Shown here: one piece after another, positions 16,650-24,154 of the stretch | How the letters are laid out: each line of letters begins with the position of its first letter | Position numbering within the stretch: the first letter of the stretch is position 1 | NCBI GenBank assembly: GCA_964432115.1 | Contig: CAYSMC010000017.1 | Coordinates: 1 to 37,509 of the forward strand | Direction of reading: 5' to 3' | DNA: 37,509 nucleotides | DNA from: JAAZKO01 sp964432115 | GTDB lineage: Bacteria > Patescibacteriota > Microgenomatia > UBA1400 > PJMF01 | The notes under the pieces: model-generated | The model's input: only the letters and a program-made list of their open reading frames with translations | Database searches by the model: none | Told to the model about the DNA's origin: nothing | Position numbers and translations under genes: made by a program

Positions 16650-17301
16650 AACCATAATCACGGATAGTTTTAATCATTTTGCTAAATCGACCTATTTTTA
16701 ATCTGATTCGTCGCACATACACATTTAGTGTTCTTTGTTGGGGAAGATCATCAGTTCTAGGCCAAACATAATCAATTAGAGTTTGATAACTAACCGCCTG
16801 GTTCTGATGTAATAATAAACACTCTAATATTTGTCTCTCTTTTTTGGGTAAATAAAAACAATCTCCATTGTTTAAATCTTGCAATAAACCAGCGTCATTT
16901 AAATAAAAATAAGGACAAACATAGCTTTCTTCCACCTTGCATTTCGATCTAGATAATAAATTAGCAACTTTTAACAAGAGTTCTTTAACAACAAATGGTT
17001 TAGCCAAAAAATCATCAGCAACTTTTAAAGCCAAAAGTCTATCAACTAACAGCTTTTTTTGACTAATTAATAATACCCTGGTAAAAACTTGATCAGTTCG
17101 TAATTCTTCAAGGAAATTTAAGCTATCCTCTCTATTAATTAAACGATCAAAAATCAAAAGATCATAATTGTTACTAACAATTAACTGCTTGGCTCTTTGC
17201 AGTTCATGAGCTAAATCAACGCAATAATTGGCTTTACTTAAAACTCGTTGCAAAGTTTTAAGTAATATCAGGTCGTCTTCTAAAATTAATATTTTAAACA
17301 T
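16612..17301 (-). CDS. OmpR/PhoB-family response regulator
   Basis: A 229-residue two-domain regulator. The receiver domain has the acidic pocket E8-D9-D10, phospho-acceptor D52 (LLIFDRL), switch S80 and K101 (LAKPF). The winged-helix DNA-binding domain (about 130-225) shows PKKERQILECLL, the recognition region RTLNVYVRRIRLKIG and TIRDYGFIL. The frame opens at 17349, but MFKILILEDD at 17301 is the family start, and an AAAGAG directly precedes it. The promoter and an 11-bp-period direct repeat lie immediately upstream, suggesting autoregulation. The gene reads towards the soluble kinase. Confidence 0.93.
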   Translation of the reverse strand: MFKILILEDDLILLKTLQRVLSKANYCVDLAHELQRAKQLIVSNNYDLLIFDRLINREDSLNFLEELRTDQVFTRVLLISQKKLLVDRLLALKVADDFLAKPFVVKELLLKVANLLSRSKCKVEESYVCPYFYLNDAGLLQDLNNGDCFYLPKKERQILECLLLHQNQAVSYQTLIDYVWPRTDDLPQQRTLNVYVRRIRLKIGRFSKMIKTIRDYGFILDCNREEFEQ

Positions 17302-17321
17302 CTCTTTAATTGGGCTTCTGT

Positions 17322-17349
17322 TATATAATAATTGGGTTAATTTTAACAA
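17322..17349 (-). promoter_or_regulatory. Promoter of the response-regulator gene
   Basis: On the minus strand TTGTTA (17344-17349), a 16-base spacer and TATATA (17322-17327) form a plausible promoter, with overlapping -10 alternatives TATAAC and TATTAT. Transcription would begin near 17315, giving a leader of about 14 bases. Confidence 0.45.
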
Positions 17350-17352
17350 AGA

Positions 17353-17371
17353 AAGTTAAACTCAAGTTAAA
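17353..17371. promoter_or_regulatory. Direct repeat, candidate response-regulator binding site
   Basis: AAGTTAAA occurs at 17353-17360 and again at 17364-17371, exactly 11 bases apart. OmpR/PhoB-type regulators bind tandem half-sites with about this period. The pair lies just upstream of the -35 of the regulator's own promoter, at about -38 to -56, the usual place for an activator. It is equally close to the tRNA gene on the other strand. Confidence 0.45.
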
Positions 17372-17396
17372 ATTTACAAAGAAATCTTAAAAATTA

Positions 17397-17467
17397 TCCC
17401 GGGTAGTGAAATGGCATCACCATTGACTCTGAATCAATTATTCCAGGTTCGAATCCTGGCCCGGGAT
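17397..17467 (+). tRNA. tRNA-Gln (anticodon CTG)
   Basis: A complete cloverleaf can be drawn: acceptor TCCCGGG/CCCGGGA (17397-17403 with 17460-17466), D stem GTGA/TCAC with loop AATGGCA, anticodon stem ATTGA/TCAAT with loop CTCTGAA (anticodon CTG at 17429-17431, reading CAG), and T stem CCAGG/CCTGG with loop TTCGAAT. The U1-A72 pair is typical of glutamine tRNAs. Position 73 is T instead of the common G, and CCA is not encoded (T, then CA), so the CCA-adding enzyme encoded at 31249 would be needed. The gene lies on the plus strand between two minus-strand signalling genes. Confidence 0.94.
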
Positions 17468-17496
17468 CACATTCAAGTTGTTGAAATAAATATTTA

Positions 17497-18399
17497 TTAT
17501 TGAATTTTAGGTTCAGCTAAAATAAAAGAGCTTTTTATTTTCATACAAATAATAGTTTTTTGATTTTTTCTGTTAAATATTTCGATATTTTTATGAAAAT
17601 ATTTTTTCATTCTTCGATTGACATAAAATAAACTTAATTGAAGCTGACTCAACTGGTCATCATTCACACAAGCAATTTTAATTAAACCTCTTATGCTTTT
17701 AGCAGGAATTATTCCAGTATTGGTTTCAATATAAACTTTTAATAGATAAGGGGTTCTTTTAAAATAAATTTTTAATTGTTTTTCTTTTTTCTCAACTAAC
17801 ATTAAAGACTCAACACTGTTTAATAATAAAGTATTAATAATTCTTAATAATTGATCTTGATTGGCAAAAATCCGATATTCACGAACACTATTAAATTCTA
17901 ATTTAATACTGTTTTGTTTAAAAATGTCTTGATAAAAATATAATAAGGAATTAATTTCTTCTGTTAATGCAAAAAGTTTTATGTCATCTGTTGGGAACAG
18001 CTGTTTATTTAACAACTCTCCTCTTTGTTTTATTTTGAACAAAAGGTTATCAGCAGTCATTAAATATTTGTTAAGCATTTGTCGATCGATTAAAAAATTT
18101 GGATCTTCGAAACTATCTAGAATTAAACGTAAAGAGGTTAAATGATTTTTTAGCCTATTAATTGACAAAATTGTAATTTTGGCTATATCAAGCAAAGCTG
18201 CTGTTGTTCGACAATAATTTTCTTGAAATTCAATTAAAGTCTTTAATCTATTTTTCCAAAATAAATGGTCAATAAAATAAAAAATAATAATTAAAATTAA
18301 TAATAAAATTAAAATTAAAAAAATTTTTAAATTAAATAAAATTATGCTTGGTCGACAACCATATTGCCAACAACAAAATTTAAAGATCAGAGAAAACAT
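17497..18399 (-). CDS. Membrane-anchored histidine-kinase-like protein with degenerate ATPase domain
   Basis: A 300-residue protein with one strong membrane segment (about 23-44), a helical region including NRLKNHLTSLRLIL (near 90-105) that looks like a DHp H-box, and a C-terminal domain resembling HATPase_c. The N-box Asn is kept (LLLNSVESL), but the G1 box that is normally D-x-G-x-G is ETNTG, and the G2 box GLGLS has become QLQLS. ATP binding as in normal kinases is thus doubtful, and it is probably a pseudokinase or scaffold. It has no recognisable sensor domain beyond the anchor. Its start overlaps the preceding gene by 20 bases. It may be the membrane partner of the soluble kinase and regulator next door; that is inference from position. 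Confidence 0.65.
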   Translation of the reverse strand: MFSLIFKFCCWQYGCRPSIILFNLKIFLILILLLILIIIFYFIDHLFWKNRLKTLIEFQENYCRTTAALLDIAKITILSINRLKNHLTSLRLILDSFEDPNFLIDRQMLNKYLMTADNLLFKIKQRGELLNKQLFPTDDIKLFALTEEINSLLYFYQDIFKQNSIKLEFNSVREYRIFANQDQLLRIINTLLLNSVESLMLVEKKEKQLKIYFKRTPYLLKVYIETNTGIIPAKSIRGLIKIACVNDDQLSQLQLSLFYVNRRMKKYFHKNIEIFNRKNQKTIICMKIKSSFILAEPKIQ

Positions 18400-19345
18400 T
18401 AACCTTCATTTTCTTTTCAATCTTTTTAAAAACTTTTTCTTGGCGATGAGATTCATTAAAATGAGCTTGATATAAATTTAAAAAATAATTTTCTTTAGCA
18501 AATAACAAATATCGATAAATTCTTTGAAAAAGGTAAAATAAATAATTAATTGGCCAAAGACAATAAGCACTAATTTTATTTTTAATTGATGCAGTAGGTT
18601 TATTCTTTAGATCTAAATCAAGTAATTCTGCTAGTTGTTTGTTATCTATTAAAATTTTTTCCGCTACATGATCCTTGTCAAATAAACAACGCATTTGTAC
18701 AAGCTCATAAGCTTGATAAATAGAGAAGCCTCTTTTAACAATATTGAGCGAGCTTTCATCCAACCATAAATTAAAACACCAAGCGCGTTTATTATTGTTT
18801 TTTACTGGCGAATCTATTTGAGGTTGTTTACCTAATATTTTAGCCAATAGAATAACAAAAAATCGAGAAATCCATAAAGTATTTTTTTTAACAATTAAAC
18901 AAAAATCTAAATCATCATTTAAAGAAGCATTGTCCAAAGCGCTAGAACCAGTCAAAAAGACAGCCTTAATTGTTGGAAAACGCTCTAACCAATGACTGGC
19001 TTGATTAATAGCTAATTGCCTTTTTTGAGACGCTTTTGCTTTGCTCAATCTTAATTTCACCAAACGACGACGACCCTTTAAAAAATAATAAATAACATTG
19101 TCTCTAGTTAATTTGCTAATTTTTTGCTTTTTTTCTAATTTTTTAAGACTATTGTCTATATCAGTCGCACTTTTAATCAACACTAATTTGCTCGTTTTCA
19201 ATTTCTGCCCAGTTAAAAATGGCCAATCCCAAACTTGTGGTAAACGCCGATTAATTTCTGTTTTTGTTAGAGGAAAATTAAAACAGTCGCTATAACTTAG
19301 AGTAAAAAAAATGGCGTGGTCTAAATCATTAAAATAAACAGACAC
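18380..19345 (-). CDS. Nucleotidyltransferase-fold protein with N-terminal winged-helix-like region
   Basis: A 321-residue protein of the kind often seen in Patescibacteria. The N-terminal part (about 8-40; FFTLSYSDCFNFPLTKTEINRRL) looks like a helix-turn-helix domain. The middle has the minimal nucleotidyltransferase motif: G133-S134-S135 and D145-x-D147 in LTGSSALDNASLNDDLDF, so catalytic residues are present. The later NLWLDESSLNI and YQAYELVQMRCLFDKD segments are characteristic of this family. The C-terminus has one or two hydrophobic stretches. The substrate is unknown. The start is GTG (19343-19345), placed six bases after a TATGAT box, so the message may be leaderless. It is co-transcribed with the kinase-like gene, which it overlaps by 20 bases. 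Confidence 0.7.
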   Translation of the reverse strand: MSVYFNDLDHAIFFTLSYSDCFNFPLTKTEINRRLPQVWDWPFLTGQKLKTSKLVLIKSATDIDNSLKKLEKKQKISKLTRDNVIYYFLKGRRRLVKLRLSKAKASQKRQLAINQASHWLERFPTIKAVFLTGSSALDNASLNDDLDFCLIVKKNTLWISRFFVILLAKILGKQPQIDSPVKNNNKRAWCFNLWLDESSLNIVKRGFSIYQAYELVQMRCLFDKDHVAEKILIDNKQLAELLDLDLKNKPTASIKNKISAYCLWPINYLFYLFQRIYRYLLFAKENYFLNLYQAHFNESHRQEKVFKKIEKKMKVNVFSDL

Positions 19346-19351
19346 TCAATT

Positions 19352-19384
19352 ATCATAAACCATCAAGTAAAAATTCGCTATAAT
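19352..19384. promoter_or_regulatory. Divergent -10 boxes giving leaderless starts for the nucleotidyltransferase and exonuclease genes
   Basis: On the minus strand TATGAT (19352-19357) ends six bases before the GTG at 19345, so +1 falls on the start codon. On the plus strand TATAAT (19379-19384) ends seven bases before the ATG at 19392, with +1 at or one base before it. Neither has a good -35 at normal spacing, and no Shine-Dalgarno could be transcribed. Confidence 0.45.
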
Positions 19385-19391
19385 ATATCTT

Positions 19392-20159
19392 ATGAAAATT
19401 TATTCTTGGAATGTCAACGGCATTAGGGCAATTGTGAAAAAGGGTTTTTTAGACTGGGTAAAAAAAGAAGCACCCGATATTTTATGTCTACAAGAAACCA
19501 AGGCTCATCCTGACCAATTAGGTTTTGAATTGACCCAACTAGATAATTATCAAGTTAATTTTGCCAATGCAATAAAAGCTGGTTATAGTGGTATAGCTAC
19601 CTACTCTATTCCTCAAGCAAAAAAAGTACAAATTGGTTTTGGTCAAGAGCGCTTCGATCGCGAAGGCAGAACCATTATTAGCTATTATCCAAATTTTGTT
19701 TTATTAAACATCTATTTCCCCAATGGTAAAGCCAATCAAGAACGATTAGCTTATAAAATGGATTTTTATCATTACTTATTGGATTATTTAAAAGAACTAA
19801 AAAAAGAGCAAAAAAACATTATTATTACCGGTGATGTAAATACTGCTCATCAAGAAATAGATCTCGCAAGACCTAAAGCTAATGAAAAAATTTCTGGTTT
19901 TTTGCAGGAGGAAAGAGAGTGGATAAACCAATTACTTGATTCTGGTTTTATTGATAGCTATCGACATTTTTATCCAAAAAAAACTGATGCTTACACTTGG
20001 TGGAGTTTACGAACTGCTGCTCGAAAACGTAATGTGGGTTGGAGAATTGATTACTTTTTTCTAAGCAAACCTTTAATTGGCAATTTAAAAGCGGCCAACA
20101 TTCACGATCAAGTGCTGGGCTCAGATCATTGTCCTATTTCCATTGAACTCAAATTTTAA
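19392..20159 (+). CDS. xth: Exodeoxyribonuclease III (AP endonuclease)
   Basis: Cleaves DNA 5' of abasic sites and removes 3' blocking groups in base-excision repair. The 255-residue protein is a typical EEP-fold XthA: WNVNGIRA (6-13), LQETK with metal ligand E35, ITGDVNTAHQEIDLARPK, AYTWWS, the RIDYFF strand and GSDHCPI near the end. Nothing essential is missing. It is monocistronic, starts from a probable leaderless promoter, and ends one base from the convergent coaDE stop. Confidence 0.96.
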   Translation: MKIYSWNVNGIRAIVKKGFLDWVKKEAPDILCLQETKAHPDQLGFELTQLDNYQVNFANAIKAGYSGIATYSIPQAKKVQIGFGQERFDREGRTIISYYPNFVLLNIYFPNGKANQERLAYKMDFYHYLLDYLKELKKEQKNIIITGDVNTAHQEIDLARPKANEKISGFLQEEREWINQLLDSGFIDSYRHFYPKKTDAYTWWSLRTAARKRNVGWRIDYFFLSKPLIGNLKAANIHDQVLGSDHCPISIELKF

Positions 20160-20160
20160 A

Positions 20161-21291
20161 TTAAAAAACAAAATATTTTTTTAAATCTTGCCAAAGTGTT
20201 GCAATTTTTTCTTCATTATTCATTAAAGAGTTTTCTAAAATAAAGAGGCGGCCATGTTGATGCTTGGAGATTGCCTGTTCAATAATTTTTTTCTTTTTAG
20301 CAAAATCATACTGACTGGCCAAACGTCTTTTAATTTGATCTTTATTTAACCCTCGTTTAATCAAACGTTGTTCTTGTGTTTTTTCGTTAACATCTAGCAA
20401 AATTAAATTATAGTTACTCAAATCCATCATTCTTGTTTCAGCCAAGAGCGCAGCATTTAAAATAACTAAGCCTTTTTTGTTTTTTAATTCTTTGCGCAAC
20501 CTGACTAAAATAGGAGTGTGCATAATTTCATTTAATTTAGTCAATTTTTGACTATCAGCAAAAACAATCTCACCTAAAGCTTTTCGATCAATTCCACCTT
20601 CTTTTTTACATACTTTTTGACCAAAATTTTTAATAATTTCTTGTCTAACTAATTCATATTTTTCTTCATTTAAATCTTCTTGGATTTGTTGAGCTAAAAT
20701 ATCTAATTCAATATTATGAACTGGCAAATGATCTTTTCTAGCCATCTTAACTAATAGTTCTCCAACGTAACTCTTACCACTACCAATTTCACCAGTTAAA
20801 CCAATAATGTATTGCTCAGATAATTTTTTTTCTAAACATTGTTTGACATAGGGACTAACATAGTCTTGAATTAAACCTTGATCCTTTTGAATTTCTTTAA
20901 CCGCGCTAGAACTAATGTGAGATAGTTCTGGTTTTGTAAATAATAAAAAAGTATCAATACCTAAACGCTGACTTTCGCTCATAAGGTGCAAATTATGTTC
21001 ATATTCAAAATCTTGATTAGTTCTTACACCTTTCACAATCACATCAACATTGTTTTCATAAGCAAAATCAACTAATAAACCAGTAAAAGAAACAACTTTA
21101 ACATTTTTTAAATTCGCTAAACTACGACGAGCCATTTCCTCTCTTTCTTCCAAGGAAAATAAATAATTTTTTAAGCGATTAATACCAATGGCCACAATCA
21201 ATTGATCAAAAGCCTTAGCAGCTCGCTGAATAATATCTAAATGACCATGGGTAATAGGATCGCCAGAAAGGGCATATAAAGCTCGTGTCAT
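20161..21291 (-). CDS. coaDE: CoaD-CoaE fusion: phosphopantetheine adenylyltransferase and dephospho-CoA kinase
   Basis: One 376-residue chain carries both last steps of CoA synthesis. Residues 1-158 are CoaD: the nucleotidyltransferase motif THGH (14-17) in GDPITHGHLDII, KGVRTNQDFEYEHN and HISSSAVKEI. Residues 161-376 are CoaE: the P-loop GEIGSGKS (167-174), then GGIDRKALGEIVFAD, HTPILVRL and a lid region QRLIKRGLNKDQIKRR. The usual CoaD beginning YPGTFDPITNGH is YALSGDPITHGH. The frame is open from TTG 21306, but ATG 21291 is the natural start, seven bases after the acd stop. In bacteria these are normally separate proteins; the fused form is best known from animal CoA synthase. It ends the pfl operon. 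Confidence 0.9.
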   Translation of the reverse strand: MTRALYALSGDPITHGHLDIIQRAAKAFDQLIVAIGINRLKNYLFSLEEREEMARRSLANLKNVKVVSFTGLLVDFAYENNVDVIVKGVRTNQDFEYEHNLHLMSESQRLGIDTFLLFTKPELSHISSSAVKEIQKDQGLIQDYVSPYVKQCLEKKLSEQYIIGLTGEIGSGKSYVGELLVKMARKDHLPVHNIELDILAQQIQEDLNEEKYELVRQEIIKNFGQKVCKKEGGIDRKALGEIVFADSQKLTKLNEIMHTPILVRLRKELKNKKGLVILNAALLAETRMMDLSNYNLILLDVNEKTQEQRLIKRGLNKDQIKRRLASQYDFAKKKKIIEQAISKHQHGRLFILENSLMNNEEKIATLWQDLKKYFVF

Positions 21292-21298
21292 AATTTGA

Positions 21299-23386
21299 TT
21301 ATTCAATAATTATCCGTGCATCAAGCACTTTGGCTCCCTGAGCACTCAATAATAATGGATTAATATCTAGTTCTTTGATTTCAGGAAAATCCGTCGCTAA
21401 TTGAGCTAAACGAGCAATGGTTTCTATCAAACTTGCTTGATCAATCGCCTGTTGACCTCGAGTCCCGGCAAAAATACTGCTTGATTGTAAACCATTAATC
21501 ATATTCTTAATTTCCAAAAGACTAAGTGGAGGAAAAGCAAAAGTCACGTCTTTAAAAACCTCAACATAAATCCCTCCTAAACCAAGCATTAACATACTAC
21601 CTAAAGAATTTTTATTAATCCCCAAAATAGTTTCATAACCATCTGGAGCCATTTCCATTAATAAGACTCCCTCTAATTTTGCTTGGGGTTTATTTTTGCT
21701 AACAGTAGTCATCATTTCCTGAAATTTCTGCTCAATGTTCTTGGTGGTAACATTTAGCATCACTCCTCCAACATCACTTTTATGTAAAATGTCTGGTGAG
21801 ACAATTTTCATCGCTACTGCACAAGCAAATTCATCAATAATATTTTTTGCTTCACCGACCGACTTAGCCACAGCACTTTTTAATAAAGGAAAATGATATG
21901 TTTTTAAGATTTCCATTGCTTCTGCCTCAGGAAAATTACTCTTTCCTTCTTTTTTGGCTTCTTTGAATATTTTAGCCACCTTTTCTTGATCAACATTATT
22001 AAAAACCAATGCTTTGTCCTCTTTAACATTGATCCAAGCTACAAATTTAGCTAAAGCCCCTAAACCTAAAGCGGCTGATTCTGGGAAAGTAGTGTTAGCA
22101 ATCTTGTTGTCTTGCAAAAGTTTCACTCCTTCTCTAACCAAATCTCGACCCATCAATGAAACAACAATCACTTTGTCAGTCTTTTTTCTCAAGTTAACCA
22201 CTGCTTGAGCAGTTTTAAGTGGCTCGGTCATGGTTTGCGGAGTTAGTAAAACTAAAATAGCATCCGTATTCTTATCATTCCCAATGACTTCTAAAGTTTT
22301 CTCATAAACTTCGCCCACAGCATCACCTAAAACGTCAACTGGATTGTGGGTGTTGGCTGCAACTGGTAAAAATTCTTCTAATTTTTTAATGGTTTGACTC
22401 TCTAATTTAGCCATTGCTAAACCATTTTCCACCACCGCATCTGTACTTAAAACTCCAGGTCCTCCGGCATTAGTAATGACTGTTACAGTTTTAATTGCTT
22501 TAAATGGATTAGCACTAAAAACGGCGGCTAAATCAAATAATTCACTAACCGATTGAGCGCGTATAATACCTGCTTGATCAAAAAGTGCCTGATAAGCATT
22601 ATCTCCGCCACTCAAAGAACCTGTGTGTGAAGCAATTGCGCCCGCTCCGGCTTCAGTTTTTCCAGATTTAAGAATAATGATTGGCTTAGGATCTTTACCC
22701 CTATTTAATTCTTTCAAGGTTTTAATAATATTGGGTGCATTATCTAAAGCCTCAGCATATAAACAAATCACCTTTGTCTGTGGATCTTCATGCAAATATT
22801 TGATCAAAGCTAATTCATCCAAAGCAGCTTTATTACCAATGCTGATAAATTTTGAAAAACCTAAACCCAACTCTTGGGCATAATCCAAAACTGCCGTGCA
22901 CAAAGCTCCGCTTTGCGACATAAAAGCCACATTCCCCACCTCTGGCATAATTGCAGCAAAAGAAGCATTCATTTTGTGCTCGGCGTTAATTACCCCCAAA
23001 CAATTGGGTCCCACCAAAATTATGCCATGACGCTGACAAGTAGCTGCTAATTCTTCTTCTAGTTTAATATTCCCTGCTTCTTTGAAACCAGCAGAAATAA
23101 CAATTGCTGCTTGAGCACCTTTTTTGGCGGATTCTTCAATTACTGAAGCAACAAACTGTGCGGGAATGGCTACAACTACCAAATCAATTTTTTGATCAAG
23201 ATCTTTGATATCATGATAAACTTTTAAACCATAAAGTTGGTCAATTTTGGGATTAATTGGATAAATTTTGCCAGCAAAACCCTGATTAACTAAATTTCTT
23301 ACTACGTCATTGCCAACCGTTTTTTCACGACTAGAAGCACCAATCACGGCAATTGCCTGAGGTCGAAAAAGAGCTGCAAAATTCAT
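21299..23386 (-). CDS. acd: Acetate-CoA ligase (ADP-forming), fused alpha and beta subunits
   Basis: Converts acetyl-CoA, ADP and phosphate to acetate, CoA and ATP, the energy-conserving step of acetate fermentation. The 695-residue chain holds a CoA-binding Rossmann domain (about 1-130; IAVIGASSREKTVG), succinyl-CoA ligase-like domains (about 140-450) with the phospho-His loop IASHTGSLSG (H254), and a C-terminal ATP-grasp domain (about 470-695; LLKSAVAKSVGEA, CAVAMKIVSPDILHKSDVGGV, LDINPLLL). This is the single-chain alpha-beta order. Lying between pflA and coaDE, it probably acts on the acetyl-CoA made by pyruvate formate-lyase. Other acyl-CoAs are possible substrates, as are protein-acetylation (Pat-type) roles, though no GNAT domain is present. 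Confidence 0.92.
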   Translation of the reverse strand: MNFAALFRPQAIAVIGASSREKTVGNDVVRNLVNQGFAGKIYPINPKIDQLYGLKVYHDIKDLDQKIDLVVVAIPAQFVASVIEESAKKGAQAAIVISAGFKEAGNIKLEEELAATCQRHGIILVGPNCLGVINAEHKMNASFAAIMPEVGNVAFMSQSGALCTAVLDYAQELGLGFSKFISIGNKAALDELALIKYLHEDPQTKVICLYAEALDNAPNIIKTLKELNRGKDPKPIIILKSGKTEAGAGAIASHTGSLSGGDNAYQALFDQAGIIRAQSVSELFDLAAVFSANPFKAIKTVTVITNAGGPGVLSTDAVVENGLAMAKLESQTIKKLEEFLPVAANTHNPVDVLGDAVGEVYEKTLEVIGNDKNTDAILVLLTPQTMTEPLKTAQAVVNLRKKTDKVIVVSLMGRDLVREGVKLLQDNKIANTTFPESAALGLGALAKFVAWINVKEDKALVFNNVDQEKVAKIFKEAKKEGKSNFPEAEAMEILKTYHFPLLKSAVAKSVGEAKNIIDEFACAVAMKIVSPDILHKSDVGGVMLNVTTKNIEQKFQEMMTTVSKNKPQAKLEGVLLMEMAPDGYETILGINKNSLGSMLMLGLGGIYVEVFKDVTFAFPPLSLLEIKNMINGLQSSSIFAGTRGQQAIDQASLIETIARLAQLATDFPEIKELDINPLLLSAQGAKVLDARIIIE

Positions 23387-23400
23387 AAATGCTTTCTATT

Positions 23401-24153
23401 TTAATTAACTACCACTTTGTTTCCTAAATATTTGGTAAAAATATCTTTGGCTTTTATTATTTCCTCTTTGCTAGGAACCTTTACATCGCTTAAGCGATAT
23501 TCTTTTCCTAATTCGTGATATTTATGCTTGCCTAGCTCGTGATAGGGTAAAATTTCCACCCTACTAACTGTTTTAAAATGCGCAAAATACTTTGCCCAGG
23601 CTGTTAAATGTTCTTCTTGATCTGTCCAGCCAGGAACCAAAACATACCGCAACCACATTTCACGCCCACTTCTTTCTCTAATTTTAGCATTTTCTAAAAC
23701 TTTTGTATTACTCTGACCTACCAATTTACGATGCCAAATATCATCAATGTGTTTAACGTCCAACAATAATAAATCAGTGAAACGATATAATTCTTCGACA
23801 TCTTTACTAACTATAGCTCCACAGCTATCTAAACAGGTGTGAAAACCACGTTCTTTTGCCTTCTTAAACAAGGCAGTAATGACTTTAGCTTGCAACGTTG
23901 GTTCGCCACCAGAAACTGTTAAACCACCTCTGGTACTATTTTTACCAAAATAGGGTTTTTCTCTTTCCAATAATTCAATGATTTCATCAATAGTTTTTGT
24001 TTCGGTTTTAGCAGTTTCCAAATCTTGAGTATCAGGATTGTGACAATACAAGCAACGGAACGGACAACCCTGTGTAAATACCACCAAACGAATACCGGGA
24101 CCATCATGAACTCCAAAAGTTTCAATTGAGTGAATTTTTAAAGTTTTAGCCAT
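23401..24153 (-). CDS. pflA: Pyruvate formate-lyase activating enzyme (radical SAM)
   Basis: Installs the glycyl radical on PflB using SAM and a 4Fe-4S cluster. The 250-residue protein has the CxxxCxxC motif at C30, C34 and C37 (GCPFRCLYCHNP), the SAM-binding SGGEPTLQ, and FGVHDGPGIRLVVFTQG at the start, all as in PflA. The frame extends upstream to 24183 but MAKTLKIHSIETFG at 24153 is the proper start; only one base separates it from the pflB stop, so the pair is translationally linked. Confidence 0.95.
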   Translation of the reverse strand: MAKTLKIHSIETFGVHDGPGIRLVVFTQGCPFRCLYCHNPDTQDLETAKTETKTIDEIIELLEREKPYFGKNSTRGGLTVSGGEPTLQAKVITALFKKAKERGFHTCLDSCGAIVSKDVEELYRFTDLLLLDVKHIDDIWHRKLVGQSNTKVLENAKIRERSGREMWLRYVLVPGWTDQEEHLTAWAKYFAHFKTVSRVEILPYHELGKHKYHELGKEYRLSDVKVPSKEEIIKAKDIFTKYLGNKVVVN

Positions 24154-24154
24154 T

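Noticed and set aside
17472..17498. Terminator behind the tRNA (TTCAA-GTTG-TTGAA hairpin and an AATAAATATTTATT palindrome)
   Set aside because: Very weak A/T stems, likely by chance in this composition; the second overlaps the stop of the kinase-like gene.
17397..17500. Integration site (att) at the tRNA-Gln gene
   Set aside because: No integrase and no second copy of the tRNA 3' end were seen, and neighbouring genes share the same composition.
18284..18345. Extremely A/T-only stretch as an origin or recombination site
   Set aside because: It encodes the Ile/Leu/Phe-rich membrane segment of the kinase-like protein in an unbroken frame; no DnaA-box cluster is visible.
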